NCBI RefSeq assembly: GCF_004364335.1
Contig: NZ_SOCR01000012.1
Span: forward strand, 107,816 to 171,815
DNA length: 64,000 bases
Source of the DNA: Pseudomonas graminis
GTDB lineage: Bacteria; Pseudomonadota; Gammaproteobacteria; Pseudomonadales; Pseudomonadaceae
Reading direction: 5' to 3'
Shown in pieces: positions 52,635-61,075 of this stretch. Numbering within the stretch: the stretch's first letter is position 1; each line of letters opens with the position of its first letter. The translations under genes and the position numbers were made by a program. The notes below the pieces were generated by a model. The model did no database searches and had not been told where the DNA came from. It was given only the letters and a program-made list of their open reading frames with translations.

Positions 52635-53408
52635 TCAGTCGTAGATGGCTTTCTTTTTCCACTCGGCATCTGCGTCGACGACCTTCAAGCCTTCGGTCAG
52701 CTCGTTGTTGTCGTCTTCGGTCGGTGCGATGGTGTCCAGCACCATTGAGTTGGACTTGGCCAGTTGCCGCTCCATAGCCTGCAAGTGGGCCTTCCACGGC
52801 GCGGGTTCCGGCTGGTTTTTCAAGTACTGCACGCCACGTTCGAATGCCAGACGCGCCTGACCAGGCTGCTCCTGACTCATCGCGTGCTGGCCCAGGTTGT
52901 TAAAGAACTCGATGTGCAGCAGTACCAGCAAGTTGCGGATCTCGCGAATCCAGTGCTTGGCTTCAGCCGTTTGCAGGAAACCGTCGTGGGCCGCCCGCGT
53001 CACCTGGCCGTGCATGGCTTCTAATAGAAAACGCACGTCCTTGGCCTTGGCCTCGGTCTGGATCGGGCTGGCCGGATTGCTGACCGTAATCGCGTCGCCC
53101 TGGGCCACCAGCGCTTCGAGCTCGGTCTGGCGTTCCTGAAGGTTCGGGTTGTTCTTTTTTTCCAGCGCGAGCAGACGCTTGAGCACGTTCAGCTCCAGGC
53201 GAACGAGCAGCAGCTTGAGCGCCGGCGTCATCAGCTGGCCCGGGAAGGTTTCCGACAGCTCGCTGCAGCGGCGCAGCCGGTCATTGAGCTCGACCAGGCT
53301 TCGCGCGCGCTCGACCTTCTTGCCCTCTGCGACATGGTTCAGGTAGCCGAAGGCTATGAGGAGCACGATACCTGCTACGACGAACAGAGTGATAATGAGT
53401 GGTGTCAC
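52635..53408 (-). CDS. Membrane-anchored protein of unknown function
   Basis: A 257-residue protein I do not recognise. A single N-terminal helix (about 3-22; LIITLFVVAGIVLLIAFGYL) is followed by a long helical region with charged heptads, which includes VRLELNVLKRLLALEKKN and LLVLLHIEFFNNLGQHA. The C-terminus is acidic. The GTG at 53408 has TGAGG eight bases upstream and places the helix directly at the N-terminus; an ATG 48 bases earlier is open but less likely. Confidence 0.7.
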   Translation of the reverse strand: MTPLIITLFVVAGIVLLIAFGYLNHVAEGKKVERARSLVELNDRLRRCSELSETFPGQLMTPALKLLLVRLELNVLKRLLALEKKNNPNLQERQTELEALVAQGDAITVSNPASPIQTEAKAKDVRFLLEAMHGQVTRAAHDGFLQTAEAKHWIREIRNLLVLLHIEFFNNLGQHAMSQEQPGQARLAFERGVQYLKNQPEPAPWKAHLQAMERQLAKSNSMVLDTIAPTEDDNNELTEGLKVVDADAEWKKKAIYD

Positions 53409-53582
53409 CGCACAAGCCTCAATCAAGTAATTTGCGCGAGTGTAGTGGCTATCCACTATCGCGGGAAGGTGGTCCTGTCACTCCGCCTGATATTGCCTAC
53501 GGTGGCTGACACGTGTGTATCGGCCGTCCTTTGCCTAAATAGAGGGCGAAGTCATTGATTTGAATATATTTTCACTGAGGGG
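53409..53582. other. Intergenic region, no gene seen
   Basis: Spacer between the membrane-anchored protein gene and the tRNA promoter. It is AT-richer toward 53560. I see no repeat or gene. Confidence 0.35.
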
Positions 53583-53611
53583 TTGACGACCCCTATATCC
53601 ATCCATAGAAT
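53583..53611 (+). promoter_or_regulatory. Sigma-70 promoter of the tRNA operon
   Basis: TTGACG at 53583-53588 and TAGAAT at 53606-53611 are separated by 17 bases. A GC-rich discriminator (GCGCGCC) follows, typical of stringently controlled stable-RNA promoters. The first tRNA starts about 60 bases later. Confidence 0.85.
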
Positions 53612-53672
53612 GCGCGCCACTTGCAGCGTAAAGCACACAGCAGAGCGTAGCAGGGAGTGAATGTTGTAGCGT

Positions 53673-53748
53673 GTCCCCTTCGTCTAGTGGCCTAGGACAC
53701 CGCCCTTTCACGGCGGTAACAGGGGTTCGAGTCCCCTAGGGGACGCCA
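53673..53748 (+). tRNA. tRNA-Glu (UUC), copy 1
   Basis: Full cloverleaf: acceptor arms GTCCCCT/AGGGGAC, anticodon loop with TTC, T-loop GGTTCGAGTCC, discriminator G and encoded CCA. Identical to the copy at 53930. Confidence 0.97.
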
Positions 53749-53750
53749 TT

Positions 53751-53826
<76 letters not shown>

Positions 53827-53929
53827 TTTTTAAGCAGCTTTGCTTTCGGGCGAAGTTGAGTGAAACCAGAAAGCGTCTTCGGATGTGTTTCTGGAACTGG
53901 AACACAACACCATGGTGTTTCCAGGCTGT

Positions 53930-54005
53930 GTCCCCTTCGTCTAGTGGCCTAGGACACCGCCCTTTCACGGCGGTAACAGGGGTTCGAGTCCCCTAGGGGA
54001 CGCCA
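53930..54005 (+). tRNA. tRNA-Glu (UUC), copy 2
   Basis: Identical to copy 1 over all 76 bases, including encoded CCA. It follows a 103-base spacer that holds the perfect palindrome AACACCATGGTGTT at 53906-53919. Confidence 0.97.
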
Positions 54006-54008
54006 TTT

Positions 54009-54084
<76 letters not shown>

Positions 54085-54091
54085 AATTCTC

Positions 54092-54121
54092 AAAAACGCC
54101 GCTCAACAGAGCGGCGTTTTT
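54092..54121 (+). terminator. Intrinsic terminator of the tRNA operon
   Basis: AAAAACGCCGCT and AGCGGCGTTTTT pair around CAACAG and run into a T-tract, eight bases after the last tRNA. Confidence 0.92.
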
Positions 54122-54205
54122 GTGTGTGCGGCATTTACCGCACATGCCCGCCTCAAATCGATCTTCTCCTGCGCATTCCGCAAATTTCCAGATTAATTCG
54201 CTCCT

Positions 54206-55216
54206 TCAGCGCGCAGCCTGGGGATCGTTCTGGTTGGCGGCTTGCTCGGCAGCGAGGCGTATGGCATTGAAATCCGGGTCGAAACCGTGGGACACGTCGA
54301 CGTGCTTGTTGAGGATGCCTTCGCGCTGATAAATGTCCGCCGTGTTCTGCAGGCCCTTGATGACGCCGTCATCAATGCTCACGCGTTCCATTTTGGTGTC
54401 CTGGTTGACCGCCAGATGCACGGCCAATGGCAGGCCGGTGACCTTGGTCTGGGCGGCGGCGTATTCGGCAGGGTGGGTGTTGGCCCAGCGGTAGGCGCGG
54501 TCGAGGCGCACCACGAAGTCGTCCAGTTGCACGCGCTTGTCGGCGATGGCTGAGCGGGTCGCGGCGAGGTAGGAATGGTTGGTCAGCAGGTCCGGCCCGT
54601 TGGGCAGGATGCGCGCGCCGTTCTGCGTGGCGACGGTGGTGTAGGGCGCCCAGGTGGCCCAGGCATCGGCGTCGCCGTTGTCGAGGATCAGCCGCGACTC
54701 GCTGGGTAAGAGGTAAACGAAACTCACGTCGCTGGTCTTCAGGCCTGCTTCGTTCAGCGCACGTATTGCCAGGTAATGGCCGATGGAGCCGCGCCCGGTG
54801 ACGATGCGCTTGCCCTTGAGGTCGGCAACCGACTTGATCGACGAGTCGTTGCGCACAATCAGCGCAGTCGTGTAGCGGCCACTGACGTGAGTAATGCTGA
54901 TGACTTTCAACGCCGCACCGGCGCCCAGCGCAAATACATAAGGCGCGTCGCCCAATGCGCCGACGTCCACGGCCCCTGCGTTCAGAGCTTCGCCTAATGG
55001 CGACGCCGAGGGGAATTCGGAAAACCTGATCTCGTAGGGCACGTCCTTTAACTCGCCGGACACCTCCAGCAGCACCTTCAGCGCGGACTTCTGATTGGCG
55101 ACAAGCAGCGGCTGAAGTGGCTCGGCAGCCTTTGTGGCTTGGCTGAATGACAGCGCGAGCAGTGCGGTGAGTATCACGTGACGGGCATGGAGCAGGGGAG
55201 TGAAGGGGCTGAACAT
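54206..55216 (-). CDS. ABC substrate-binding protein, aliphatic sulfonate/taurine type
   Basis: Periplasmic receptor of 336 residues in the SsuA/TauA family. A signal peptide covers about 1-31 (ending TKAAE), then LLVANQKSALKVLLE, FSEFPSASPLGEALNAGAVDVGALGDAP and TGRGSIGHYLAIRAL-like family motifs. No permease or ATPase gene is adjacent, so it must share an importer encoded elsewhere or is an orphan. The downstream end of the rhodanese/cysteine-dioxygenase pair lies 299 bases upstream, hinting at sulfur metabolism. Confidence 0.85.
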   Translation of the reverse strand: MFSPFTPLLHARHVILTALLALSFSQATKAAEPLQPLLVANQKSALKVLLEVSGELKDVPYEIRFSEFPSASPLGEALNAGAVDVGALGDAPYVFALGAGAALKVISITHVSGRYTTALIVRNDSSIKSVADLKGKRIVTGRGSIGHYLAIRALNEAGLKTSDVSFVYLLPSESRLILDNGDADAWATWAPYTTVATQNGARILPNGPDLLTNHSYLAATRSAIADKRVQLDDFVVRLDRAYRWANTHPAEYAAAQTKVTGLPLAVHLAVNQDTKMERVSIDDGVIKGLQNTADIYQREGILNKHVDVSHGFDPDFNAIRLAAEQAANQNDPQAAR

Positions 55217-55292
55217 GGTGCGTGTCTCCAGGCGTGGAAATGAATTCTCGGCCTCCGCCTGGAGAAGGGGTCGGCAAGGGGATTGACCTTAT

Positions 55293-55333
55293 GCCTATAA
55301 GAAACGGAATAGAAATATCTTTTGGTTATAGGC
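55293..55333. promoter_or_regulatory. Inverted repeat GCCTATAA/TTATAGGC upstream of the sulfonate-type receptor
   Basis: GCCTATAA at 55293-55300 and TTATAGGC at 55326-55333 are exact complements separated by 25 bases, in a strikingly AT-rich stretch (55280-55400) 76-117 bases upstream of the gene. It may be a binding site for a LysR-type sulfur regulator. Confidence 0.5.
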
Positions 55334-55411
55334 TAATTATGTATTTGTGTAATTATATCGCCTTAAGATATTAAGATAATGCATACGTATTTCCGCCTCG
55401 ATGCATTTTCT

Positions 55412-55500
55412 GTAGGAGCGCGCTTGCCCGCGAAATGCGACCTGCCTGTGCCATATCTGGCGGCTGGCACACCGCAATCGCGGGCAAGCGCGCTCCTACA
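55412..55500. repeat. Inverted REP pair (GCGCGC type)
   Basis: GTAGGAGCGCGCTTGCCCGC starts at 55412 and its inverted partner ends at 55500, directly downstream of the rhodanese gene stop at 55516. It may protect that transcript's 3' end. Confidence 0.87.
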
Positions 55501-55515
55501 CGTGTGGGCATTGGC

Positions 55516-57099
55516 TCAGCTCACGTAGAACCCGTGGGTCCCGTCGCGGCCCAATTGCTCGACCAGTCCAAACTCCCAATCCAGATAAGCCTGCATCGCC
55601 TCACGCGGCGCATCGGTGCCTTCATAAGGCCGGCGGTAGCGATCAATGCGCGGGAAGGCCAGATGGCTTTCGCCGTGCTCAAGCTCAAAGCCCGCAGCGA
55701 CCCAGCTGGCGGTGCCGTCCTTGAGCACAAACACCGGCTTGCCCGTTAGCGCTTCGACTTCCGACACGGCCAGCCGCGCGAGTTTGCTGCTGCCACAGGT
55801 CAACACGTAACGCTCGGCAACCGGGATGTTGTTCTGCAGTGCGTTGGCAAGGTCGGCACGCAGCGTCCACCACGCGCCCGGAATATGCTGCTTGACGTAG
55901 TGGGCGCTGGCAGTGAAATCCAGCACCGCCACGCCGCCCTGCTGGCGCCACTCGCGCAGCGTTTCGGCGCTGATCTCTTCGACCTTCGGCGCGGGTGGAA
56001 TGGGCGCGTTCCAGCCACCCTTTTCGCTGAAATCCTCAGGACGCAAGTCGTCCACCACAAACACCTCCCAGCCCAGCTGCGCGAGCCACGAAGCAGACAT
56101 GTTCGCGCGCACGCCGACGTCATCCAGCAACACGATTCGTGCGCCGCGCACGCTGGCGTAATGGTCAGTCTCCTGCACCAACTGGCCGCCCGGCGTCGCA
56201 CGCGCCCCCGGCACATGGCCGGCCTCGAATTCCTCCGGCGTGCGCACATCGAACAGGTAGGTCGTACGAGTCGTCTCGGCCTGCCAGACCGGCAAGTCCG
56301 CGCGACTGGCGCGTTTCACCCGCGCCTTGTCCGCCACGCTGCGCGCATCCGCCCGAGCGATTTCCCGGGTCGCGTCACTGACCTGCGGGAAGCGCCGGGA
56401 TTGTCCATGGTCCAGGGTCTGCCCGGCCAGCAGCCAGCCGATCGTGCCATTGCGCAGGGCGGAAATCGGGTTGGGCAGGCCGGCATTCACCAGCGACTGA
56501 GTGCCGATGATGCTGCGCGTACGGCCCGCGCAGTTGACGATGATCCGGGTATCAGGATCGGGCGCCAGCTCACGCGCTCGCAGCACTAGTTCAGCGCCGG
56601 GCACACTGACGCCGGTGGGAATGCTCATGGTCTGGTATTCATCGAACCGCCGCGCATCCAGCACCACCACGTCGGCCTTGGCGTCGAGCAACTGTTTGAC
56701 CTCCTCGGCGGCCAACGAAGGCGTGTGACGATGGTGTTCCACCAGTTCGCCGAACGCCTTGCTCGGCACATTGACGTCGATAAACAGCTCTCCGCCCGCG
56801 TCGCGCCAGCCCTGCAGCCCGCCTTCCAGCAGCTTGACGTCGCTGTAACCCAGGTCCTGAAAACGCTCCAAAGCGCGTTCGGCCAGCCCCTCGCCGTTGT
56901 CATAAACCGTCACGGCGGTGTCGCGACGGGGGATGCGCGCGAGCACTTCCAGCTCCAGCTTCGACAACGGAAAGTTGGCGGCGAACAGTGGATGAGCTTC
57001 GGCGAATGGAGCTTCTTCGCGAACATCGACCAGCGCGACTTCTTCATGGGCGAGCAGGGCGCGGCGGATGTCGGCGTAAGAACGGGTGTAGTGGCTCAT
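55516..57099 (-). CDS. Four-domain rhodanese-like sulfurtransferase
   Basis: A 527-residue protein made of four rhodanese folds in a row (about 1-110, 120-235, 265-385, 390-500). Domain 2 has an active-site loop with C190 (NCAGRTRS) and domain 4 one with C435 (TCGSSKLA). At the same place domain 1 has D67 (VYDNGEGLA) and domain 3 has LLDDVGVRA, both without cysteine, so only two domains should transfer sulfur. It is translationally coupled (ATGA) to the cysteine dioxygenase gene, so it probably handles sulfur released from cysteine or a mercapto acid. Confidence 0.9.
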   Translation of the reverse strand: MSHYTRSYADIRRALLAHEEVALVDVREEAPFAEAHPLFAANFPLSKLELEVLARIPRRDTAVTVYDNGEGLAERALERFQDLGYSDVKLLEGGLQGWRDAGGELFIDVNVPSKAFGELVEHHRHTPSLAAEEVKQLLDAKADVVVLDARRFDEYQTMSIPTGVSVPGAELVLRARELAPDPDTRIIVNCAGRTRSIIGTQSLVNAGLPNPISALRNGTIGWLLAGQTLDHGQSRRFPQVSDATREIARADARSVADKARVKRASRADLPVWQAETTRTTYLFDVRTPEEFEAGHVPGARATPGGQLVQETDHYASVRGARIVLLDDVGVRANMSASWLAQLGWEVFVVDDLRPEDFSEKGGWNAPIPPAPKVEEISAETLREWRQQGGVAVLDFTASAHYVKQHIPGAWWTLRADLANALQNNIPVAERYVLTCGSSKLARLAVSEVEALTGKPVFVLKDGTASWVAAGFELEHGESHLAFPRIDRYRRPYEGTDAPREAMQAYLDWEFGLVEQLGRDGTHGFYVS

Positions 57100-57704
57100 T
57101 GGGCTTGGCTCTCTTTGGACAGATCCCAGATGTTCGGGAGAAAGGCGCTGGAATACCCGGAGATGAACAGCTTTTCGCTGCCATCGGGCTGATAAACGGC
57201 GCGCTTCACGGCGCCGATGTTGGCACCGTAGACATGAATACTGATCGACACCTTATCGTCGAAGGCGTTGCTGACCTGATGAATGTCATTGCTGCGCGGC
57301 GACAAGGCCTCGACGTGACCGGGCTCCAGGCGGATCGCCGGGCCTTCCTCTTCCAGTCGGCCATCGGTGCGGCGGGCGAACCCCTGGGAATCCTCGGCGC
57401 CGCGCAGCATGCCGATCAAGCCCCAGACGCGGTGGTCATGAATCGGCGTGCTCTGGCCCGGCCCCCACACGAAGCTGACGACCGAAAAGCGCTGACGTGA
57501 GTCGGCGTGCAATAGAAACTGCTGATAGCGCGTCGGATCGGGAACGGCGAACTCATCCGGCAGCCAATCGTCATAACTCACCAGATGCCCCAGCAACTTG
57601 CCACCCCGGGAGAGCAGGTCGCCTTCCCTCGGATTACTGTCGATCAGCTCGGCCAGCGCGCCGATAAAGGCCCTGAGGCGTTCAGGGTGTCGGATGTGGG
57701 TCAT
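57096..57704 (-). CDS. Cysteine / 3-mercapto-acid dioxygenase (cupin)
   Basis: Non-haem iron thiol dioxygenase of 202 residues that converts cysteine to cysteine sulfinate or 3-mercaptopropionate to its sulfinate. The three iron ligands are H89 and H91 (TPIHDHRVWG) and H142 (NDIHQVSNAF). No cysteine sits at the Cys-Tyr crosslink position, as in most bacterial members, which leaves the substrate open. The ATG at 57704 has GGAG upstream. It heads the two-gene operon with the rhodanese. Confidence 0.88.
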   Translation of the reverse strand: MTHIRHPERLRAFIGALAELIDSNPREGDLLSRGGKLLGHLVSYDDWLPDEFAVPDPTRYQQFLLHADSRQRFSVVSFVWGPGQSTPIHDHRVWGLIGMLRGAEDSQGFARRTDGRLEEEGPAIRLEPGHVEALSPRSNDIHQVSNAFDDKVSISIHVYGANIGAVKRAVYQPDGSEKLFISGYSSAFLPNIWDLSKESQAQ

Positions 57705-57915
57705 GTCGGCTCCGGGCAAAGAAGGATGCTCAATATAAGCATAATGCGGCAGCCTAATATGCTATTTATTGATGATTAGGTTATAACCAAATCCTAGCTG
57801 ATAACCGAATCACAGGCTGCTGGCCGCTCTGTGGCTAACCACAGGCTATCCAGAGCCCTCGATAGCCATTATGATTTTTGCCTATCTTGTTTCCCTTATT
57901 CCATGTGCGATCCGA
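57705..57915. promoter_or_regulatory. Divergent control region, cysteine dioxygenase / LysR
   Basis: An AT-rich 211-base gap. AGCATA at 57738-57743 and TATGCT at 57758-57763 form an inverted repeat. The region also has TTATAACCAAATCC and a CTGATAACCGAATCAC repeat-like pair near 57781-57812. This is the expected place for a LysR box. Confidence 0.45.
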
Positions 57916-58821
57916 ATGAAAATTGATGACATCGATGCGTTCGTAGCGGTCATTCGCTGCCAGTCGATCAGCCATGCCGCTGAATCCCTGGACCTGACCC
58001 AGCCGGCCATCACGCGCCGGGTGCAGAATTTCGAGCAGGCGCTGGGCGTTGAATTGTTCGACCGTAATACCAAGCCGCTCAAGCCGACGCCGATGGGCAC
58101 GCAGGTCTATCAGAAGTGTCTGGCGATCCTGCGGGAAATGGACTCACTGCGCGAACTCGTCGCCAGCGACACGCCGCCCAGCGGTTTGCTCAGGCTGGGC
58201 GTGCCGCAAACCATCGGCGACGTTGTGTTGCTGGATGCGCTGAAACACCTGCGCGGCCAATTTCCCGACCTGCGCGCGCAAGTGATCACCGGCTGGGGCA
58301 GCCAGCTGATCGGCAAAATCGAGAACGGCGAGCTGGACGCGGCTGCGGCGCTGTTCCCGGCGGGCAAGATCTTCCCTGAAGGCATCGTCGGCGAGTCCAT
58401 CGGCAAAATGGAGCTGGTGGTGGTGTGCGCCAAGAGCGCGCTGCCGAAAAAGCCGGTGAAACTGGCCGACTGCTACGAACATGGCTGGGTGCTCAACCCG
58501 GACGGCTGCGGTTTCCGTGCCGGGCTGCAACGCACGCTGGCTGATCAGGGGTTGAGCCTGAAGGTCAATCTGGAAACCTTCGGCACCGAGCTGCAACTGG
58601 GGCTGGTCGCCGACGGCATGGGTCTGGGTCTGGTGCCGCGTCCGCTGCTGGAACGCAGCGTCCACCGCAATTCACTGGCGGTCATGCCGCTCAAGGACTT
58701 CAAACCGGTGATGGACCTGTGGCTGATCTACCCACGCTTCCTCGGCAATCTGCAGGCGCCGGTGGCGTCCTTCGGCAGCCTGGTGGCGCAATCGCTGAAG
58801 CAGGATCGGGATGCGGCTTGA
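57916..58821 (+). CDS. LysR-family regulator divergent from the cysteine dioxygenase operon
   Basis: LysR-type regulator of 301 residues with helix-turn-helix CQSISHAAESLDLTQPAITRRV within about 16-37 and effector domain from about 90. Divergent position makes it the likely regulator of the dioxygenase/rhodanese genes. The ATG at 57916 (MKIDDIDAF) is the usual LysR start; the frame is open from 57871 but that would add a hydrophobic tail. Confidence 0.87.
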   Translation: MKIDDIDAFVAVIRCQSISHAAESLDLTQPAITRRVQNFEQALGVELFDRNTKPLKPTPMGTQVYQKCLAILREMDSLRELVASDTPPSGLLRLGVPQTIGDVVLLDALKHLRGQFPDLRAQVITGWGSQLIGKIENGELDAAAALFPAGKIFPEGIVGESIGKMELVVVCAKSALPKKPVKLADCYEHGWVLNPDGCGFRAGLQRTLADQGLSLKVNLETFGTELQLGLVADGMGLGLVPRPLLERSVHRNSLAVMPLKDFKPVMDLWLIYPRFLGNLQAPVASFGSLVAQSLKQDRDAA

Positions 58822-58925
58822 GACTTGAGGGCTTTCACGTGGCGGTCAACGGGCTGGCCGAGACACCGTCTCAGTGCCAGCGGAAGTTCACGCCATGGCC
58901 ATGGGTTATCCGCCCACGGCCGGAT

Positions 58926-59843
58926 TCAGCGCCGCGCGGACAGCTGTTGCGGCGCCAGAAATGCATCGTGGAAATAGTTACGAAATGCCTGCATCGCCGG
59001 GCTGAATTCGCGCTCGCGATGCCATGCCAGTCCCACACTCATCGGCGTCACCTTGTCGGTGACTGTCAGTGTTTCGATGCGTTTTCCTTCCAGTGACCAG
59101 GGGCGGTGTACCAGATCCGAGAGGATTGCCACGCCGCTGCCATTGGCGACCATGCTGCGCACCGCTTCGACTGAACTGGTACGCACCCGCACATTTGGCT
59201 GCTGATGCGCATGTTCCCAGTAACGCATGGCGCTTTGTTCGGCTTCGTCGACGGTCAGCAGGATGTAGGGTTCTTTTGCGACGTCGGCGAGGCTGACCGC
59301 CGAGCGTTCGCACAACGGATGGTGGCTGGGTAGCCATAACCGCCGCTCGGAGTTGAAGAGGGTCTCTGAAACGATGTCCGGGTGCGTGAGGTTGGCGGTG
59401 AGCACCACGGCCATATCAAAACGACCTTTCAACAAGCCTTGTTCAATCGCCTGCCGTTCTTGTTCATGGACTTCAATGGCCACGTCCGGATGCCAGTGTT
59501 CCAGGCGCTGCAAATGGTGCGGCAGGAAATAACCGATCACCGTGTAGCTCGCCCCCAGGCGCAACACGCCACTGGCCCGGATATTCGGCAATGGGCTGTT
59601 CAATGCGTCATCGACGCTGCGCAAAATCACGTAGGCCCGATTTAAAAAGTGCCGCCCCGCGTCGGTCAGACTCATGCCCTGCGCCGAGCGCTGGAACAAC
59701 AGCGTGCCGAGGATGCCTTCCAGTTCCTTGATCGCCGTGGTCACCGCCGACTGGGAAATATTCAGATGAATCGCGGCCTGAGAGATTTGCCCGATTTCGG
59801 CGGTAGCGACGAAATAGCGGACTTGGCGCAGGGTCAGGGACAT
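58926..59843 (-). CDS. LysR-family regulator divergent from the pxp operon
   Basis: LysR-type regulator of 305 residues. The N-terminal helix-turn-helix includes QISQAAIHLNISQSAVTTAI, and the effector domain starts near 90. It is divergent from pxpA (124-base gap), so it most likely controls the whole biotin-dependent operon. The ATG at 59843 has GGAG five bases upstream; a GTG two codons earlier is less well placed. Confidence 0.87.
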   Translation of the reverse strand: MSLTLRQVRYFVATAEIGQISQAAIHLNISQSAVTTAIKELEGILGTLLFQRSAQGMSLTDAGRHFLNRAYVILRSVDDALNSPLPNIRASGVLRLGASYTVIGYFLPHHLQRLEHWHPDVAIEVHEQERQAIEQGLLKGRFDMAVVLTANLTHPDIVSETLFNSERRLWLPSHHPLCERSAVSLADVAKEPYILLTVDEAEQSAMRYWEHAHQQPNVRVRTSSVEAVRSMVANGSGVAILSDLVHRPWSLEGKRIETLTVTDKVTPMSVGLAWHREREFSPAMQAFRNYFHDAFLAPQQLSARR

Positions 59844-59967
59844 GAGCACTCCGGGCGGGAAGGTATCTGTTTTTCGGAAGATAGCCTATCTGATAATAGA
59901 TCTTCCCAAGGGGTTGGGGGAAATCTAACTTGGCCTGCATGAAGTCACGAGGTCGGGAGCAAGCGTC

Positions 59968-60726
59968 ATGCAGGCAGTAGATTTCAATTCGGACATGGGC
60001 GAAGGCTTTGGCCCCTGGACCATCGGCGATGGCGTCGACAATGAGTTGATGGGCTTTATCAGCTCGGCCAACGTCGCCACCGGTTTTCATGCCGGTGACC
60101 CTGGCACCATGCGCCGCACCGTCGAGCACGCCAAGCGCCGGGGCGTGGCCATCGGCGCGCACCCGGGGTTTCGCGACCTGGTTGGTTTTGGCCGTCGGCA
60201 CATCAATGCGCCTGCCCAGGAACTGGTCGACGACATGCTCTATCAGTTGGGCGCCCTGCGGGAACTCGCCCGGGTTCAAGGCGTGGCCCTGCAACACATC
60301 AAACCCCACGGCGCGCTCTACATGCACCTGGCCCGAGACGAAGAGGCCGCCCGTTTGCTGGTGGAAAACCTCCAGCGCCTGGAGCCGGAGTTGCTCTTGT
60401 ATTGCATGCCCGATTCGGTGATCTGCCGGGTTGCCACGGAACTCGGCCAACCGGTTATCCGCGAGTTCTACGCCGACCGCGAATACGACCTGAGCGGCTC
60501 CATCGTCTTCACCCGCAACGTACGTGCTTATGATCCGGCACAGGTCGCCGCCCGTGTGCTGCGTGCCTGCCAGGAAGGGGTGGTGCGCACGGTCGAGGGC
60601 GAAGACCTGGCGATTGAATTCGATTCCATCTGTTTGCACAGCGACACGCCGGGTGCCCTGGCGTTGGTCGAGGCCACGCGTCATGCACTTGATCGCGCGC
60701 GCATAGAGGTTCGGGCACCGCGCTGA
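59968..60726 (+). CDS. pxpA: LamB/YcsF family protein, 5-oxoprolinase subunit A
   Basis: A 252-residue member of the LamB/YcsF family. PxpA works with PxpB and PxpC in ATP-dependent opening of the 5-oxoproline ring to glutamate. Family signatures are DFNSDMGEGFGPW at the N-terminus, STIGAHPGF-like AIGAHPGFRDLVGFGRR, and HIKPHGALY. It leads an operon with pxpB and pxpC, but BCCP and biotin-carboxylase genes lie between, so its substrate may not be 5-oxoproline. Confidence 0.92.
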   Translation: MQAVDFNSDMGEGFGPWTIGDGVDNELMGFISSANVATGFHAGDPGTMRRTVEHAKRRGVAIGAHPGFRDLVGFGRRHINAPAQELVDDMLYQLGALRELARVQGVALQHIKPHGALYMHLARDEEAARLLVENLQRLEPELLLYCMPDSVICRVATELGQPVIREFYADREYDLSGSIVFTRNVRAYDPAQVAARVLRACQEGVVRTVEGEDLAIEFDSICLHSDTPGALALVEATRHALDRARIEVRAPR

Positions 60727-60820
60727 GACCAAACGAAAACACCTGGCACACAGACGCCAGGGTTGGCCCTCCGATTCACTTTACGCCTGCCTTTCTACAA
60801 CTATTCCAAGAGGAACAGAC

Positions 60821-61066
60821 ATGGCTGAACACACTGTAATCACCCCGTTGCCGGGGACCTTCTACCGCAAAGCGACGCCGGAATCGGCAAACTTCGTGGA
60901 GGTCGGCGCGCACGTCAGCGCCAACACGGTAATCGGCCTGATCGAGGTCATGAAGCAGTTCTCCGAATTGACCGCCGGGACGGCCGGTCGCCTCAGTGCC
61001 TTTTTGGTGGAAGACGGTGATCCTGTGGAACCGGGTCAAGTCGTCGCAACCCTCGACGACGCGTGA
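60821..61066 (+). CDS. Biotin carboxyl carrier protein-like domain
   Basis: An 81-residue stand-alone biotinyl domain. The biotin-acceptor lysine is K45 in IEVMKQFSEL; the canonical motif is AMKM, and VMKx is tolerated in AccB-type carriers (E-A/V-M-K). It lacks the long N-terminal part of AccB. Position between pxpA and a biotin carboxylase gene suggests it is the dedicated carrier of this operon rather than of acetyl-CoA carboxylase. Confidence 0.9.
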   Translation: MAEHTVITPLPGTFYRKATPESANFVEVGAHVSANTVIGLIEVMKQFSELTAGTAGRLSAFLVEDGDPVEPGQVVATLDDA

Positions 61067-61075
61067 GGGACGATC

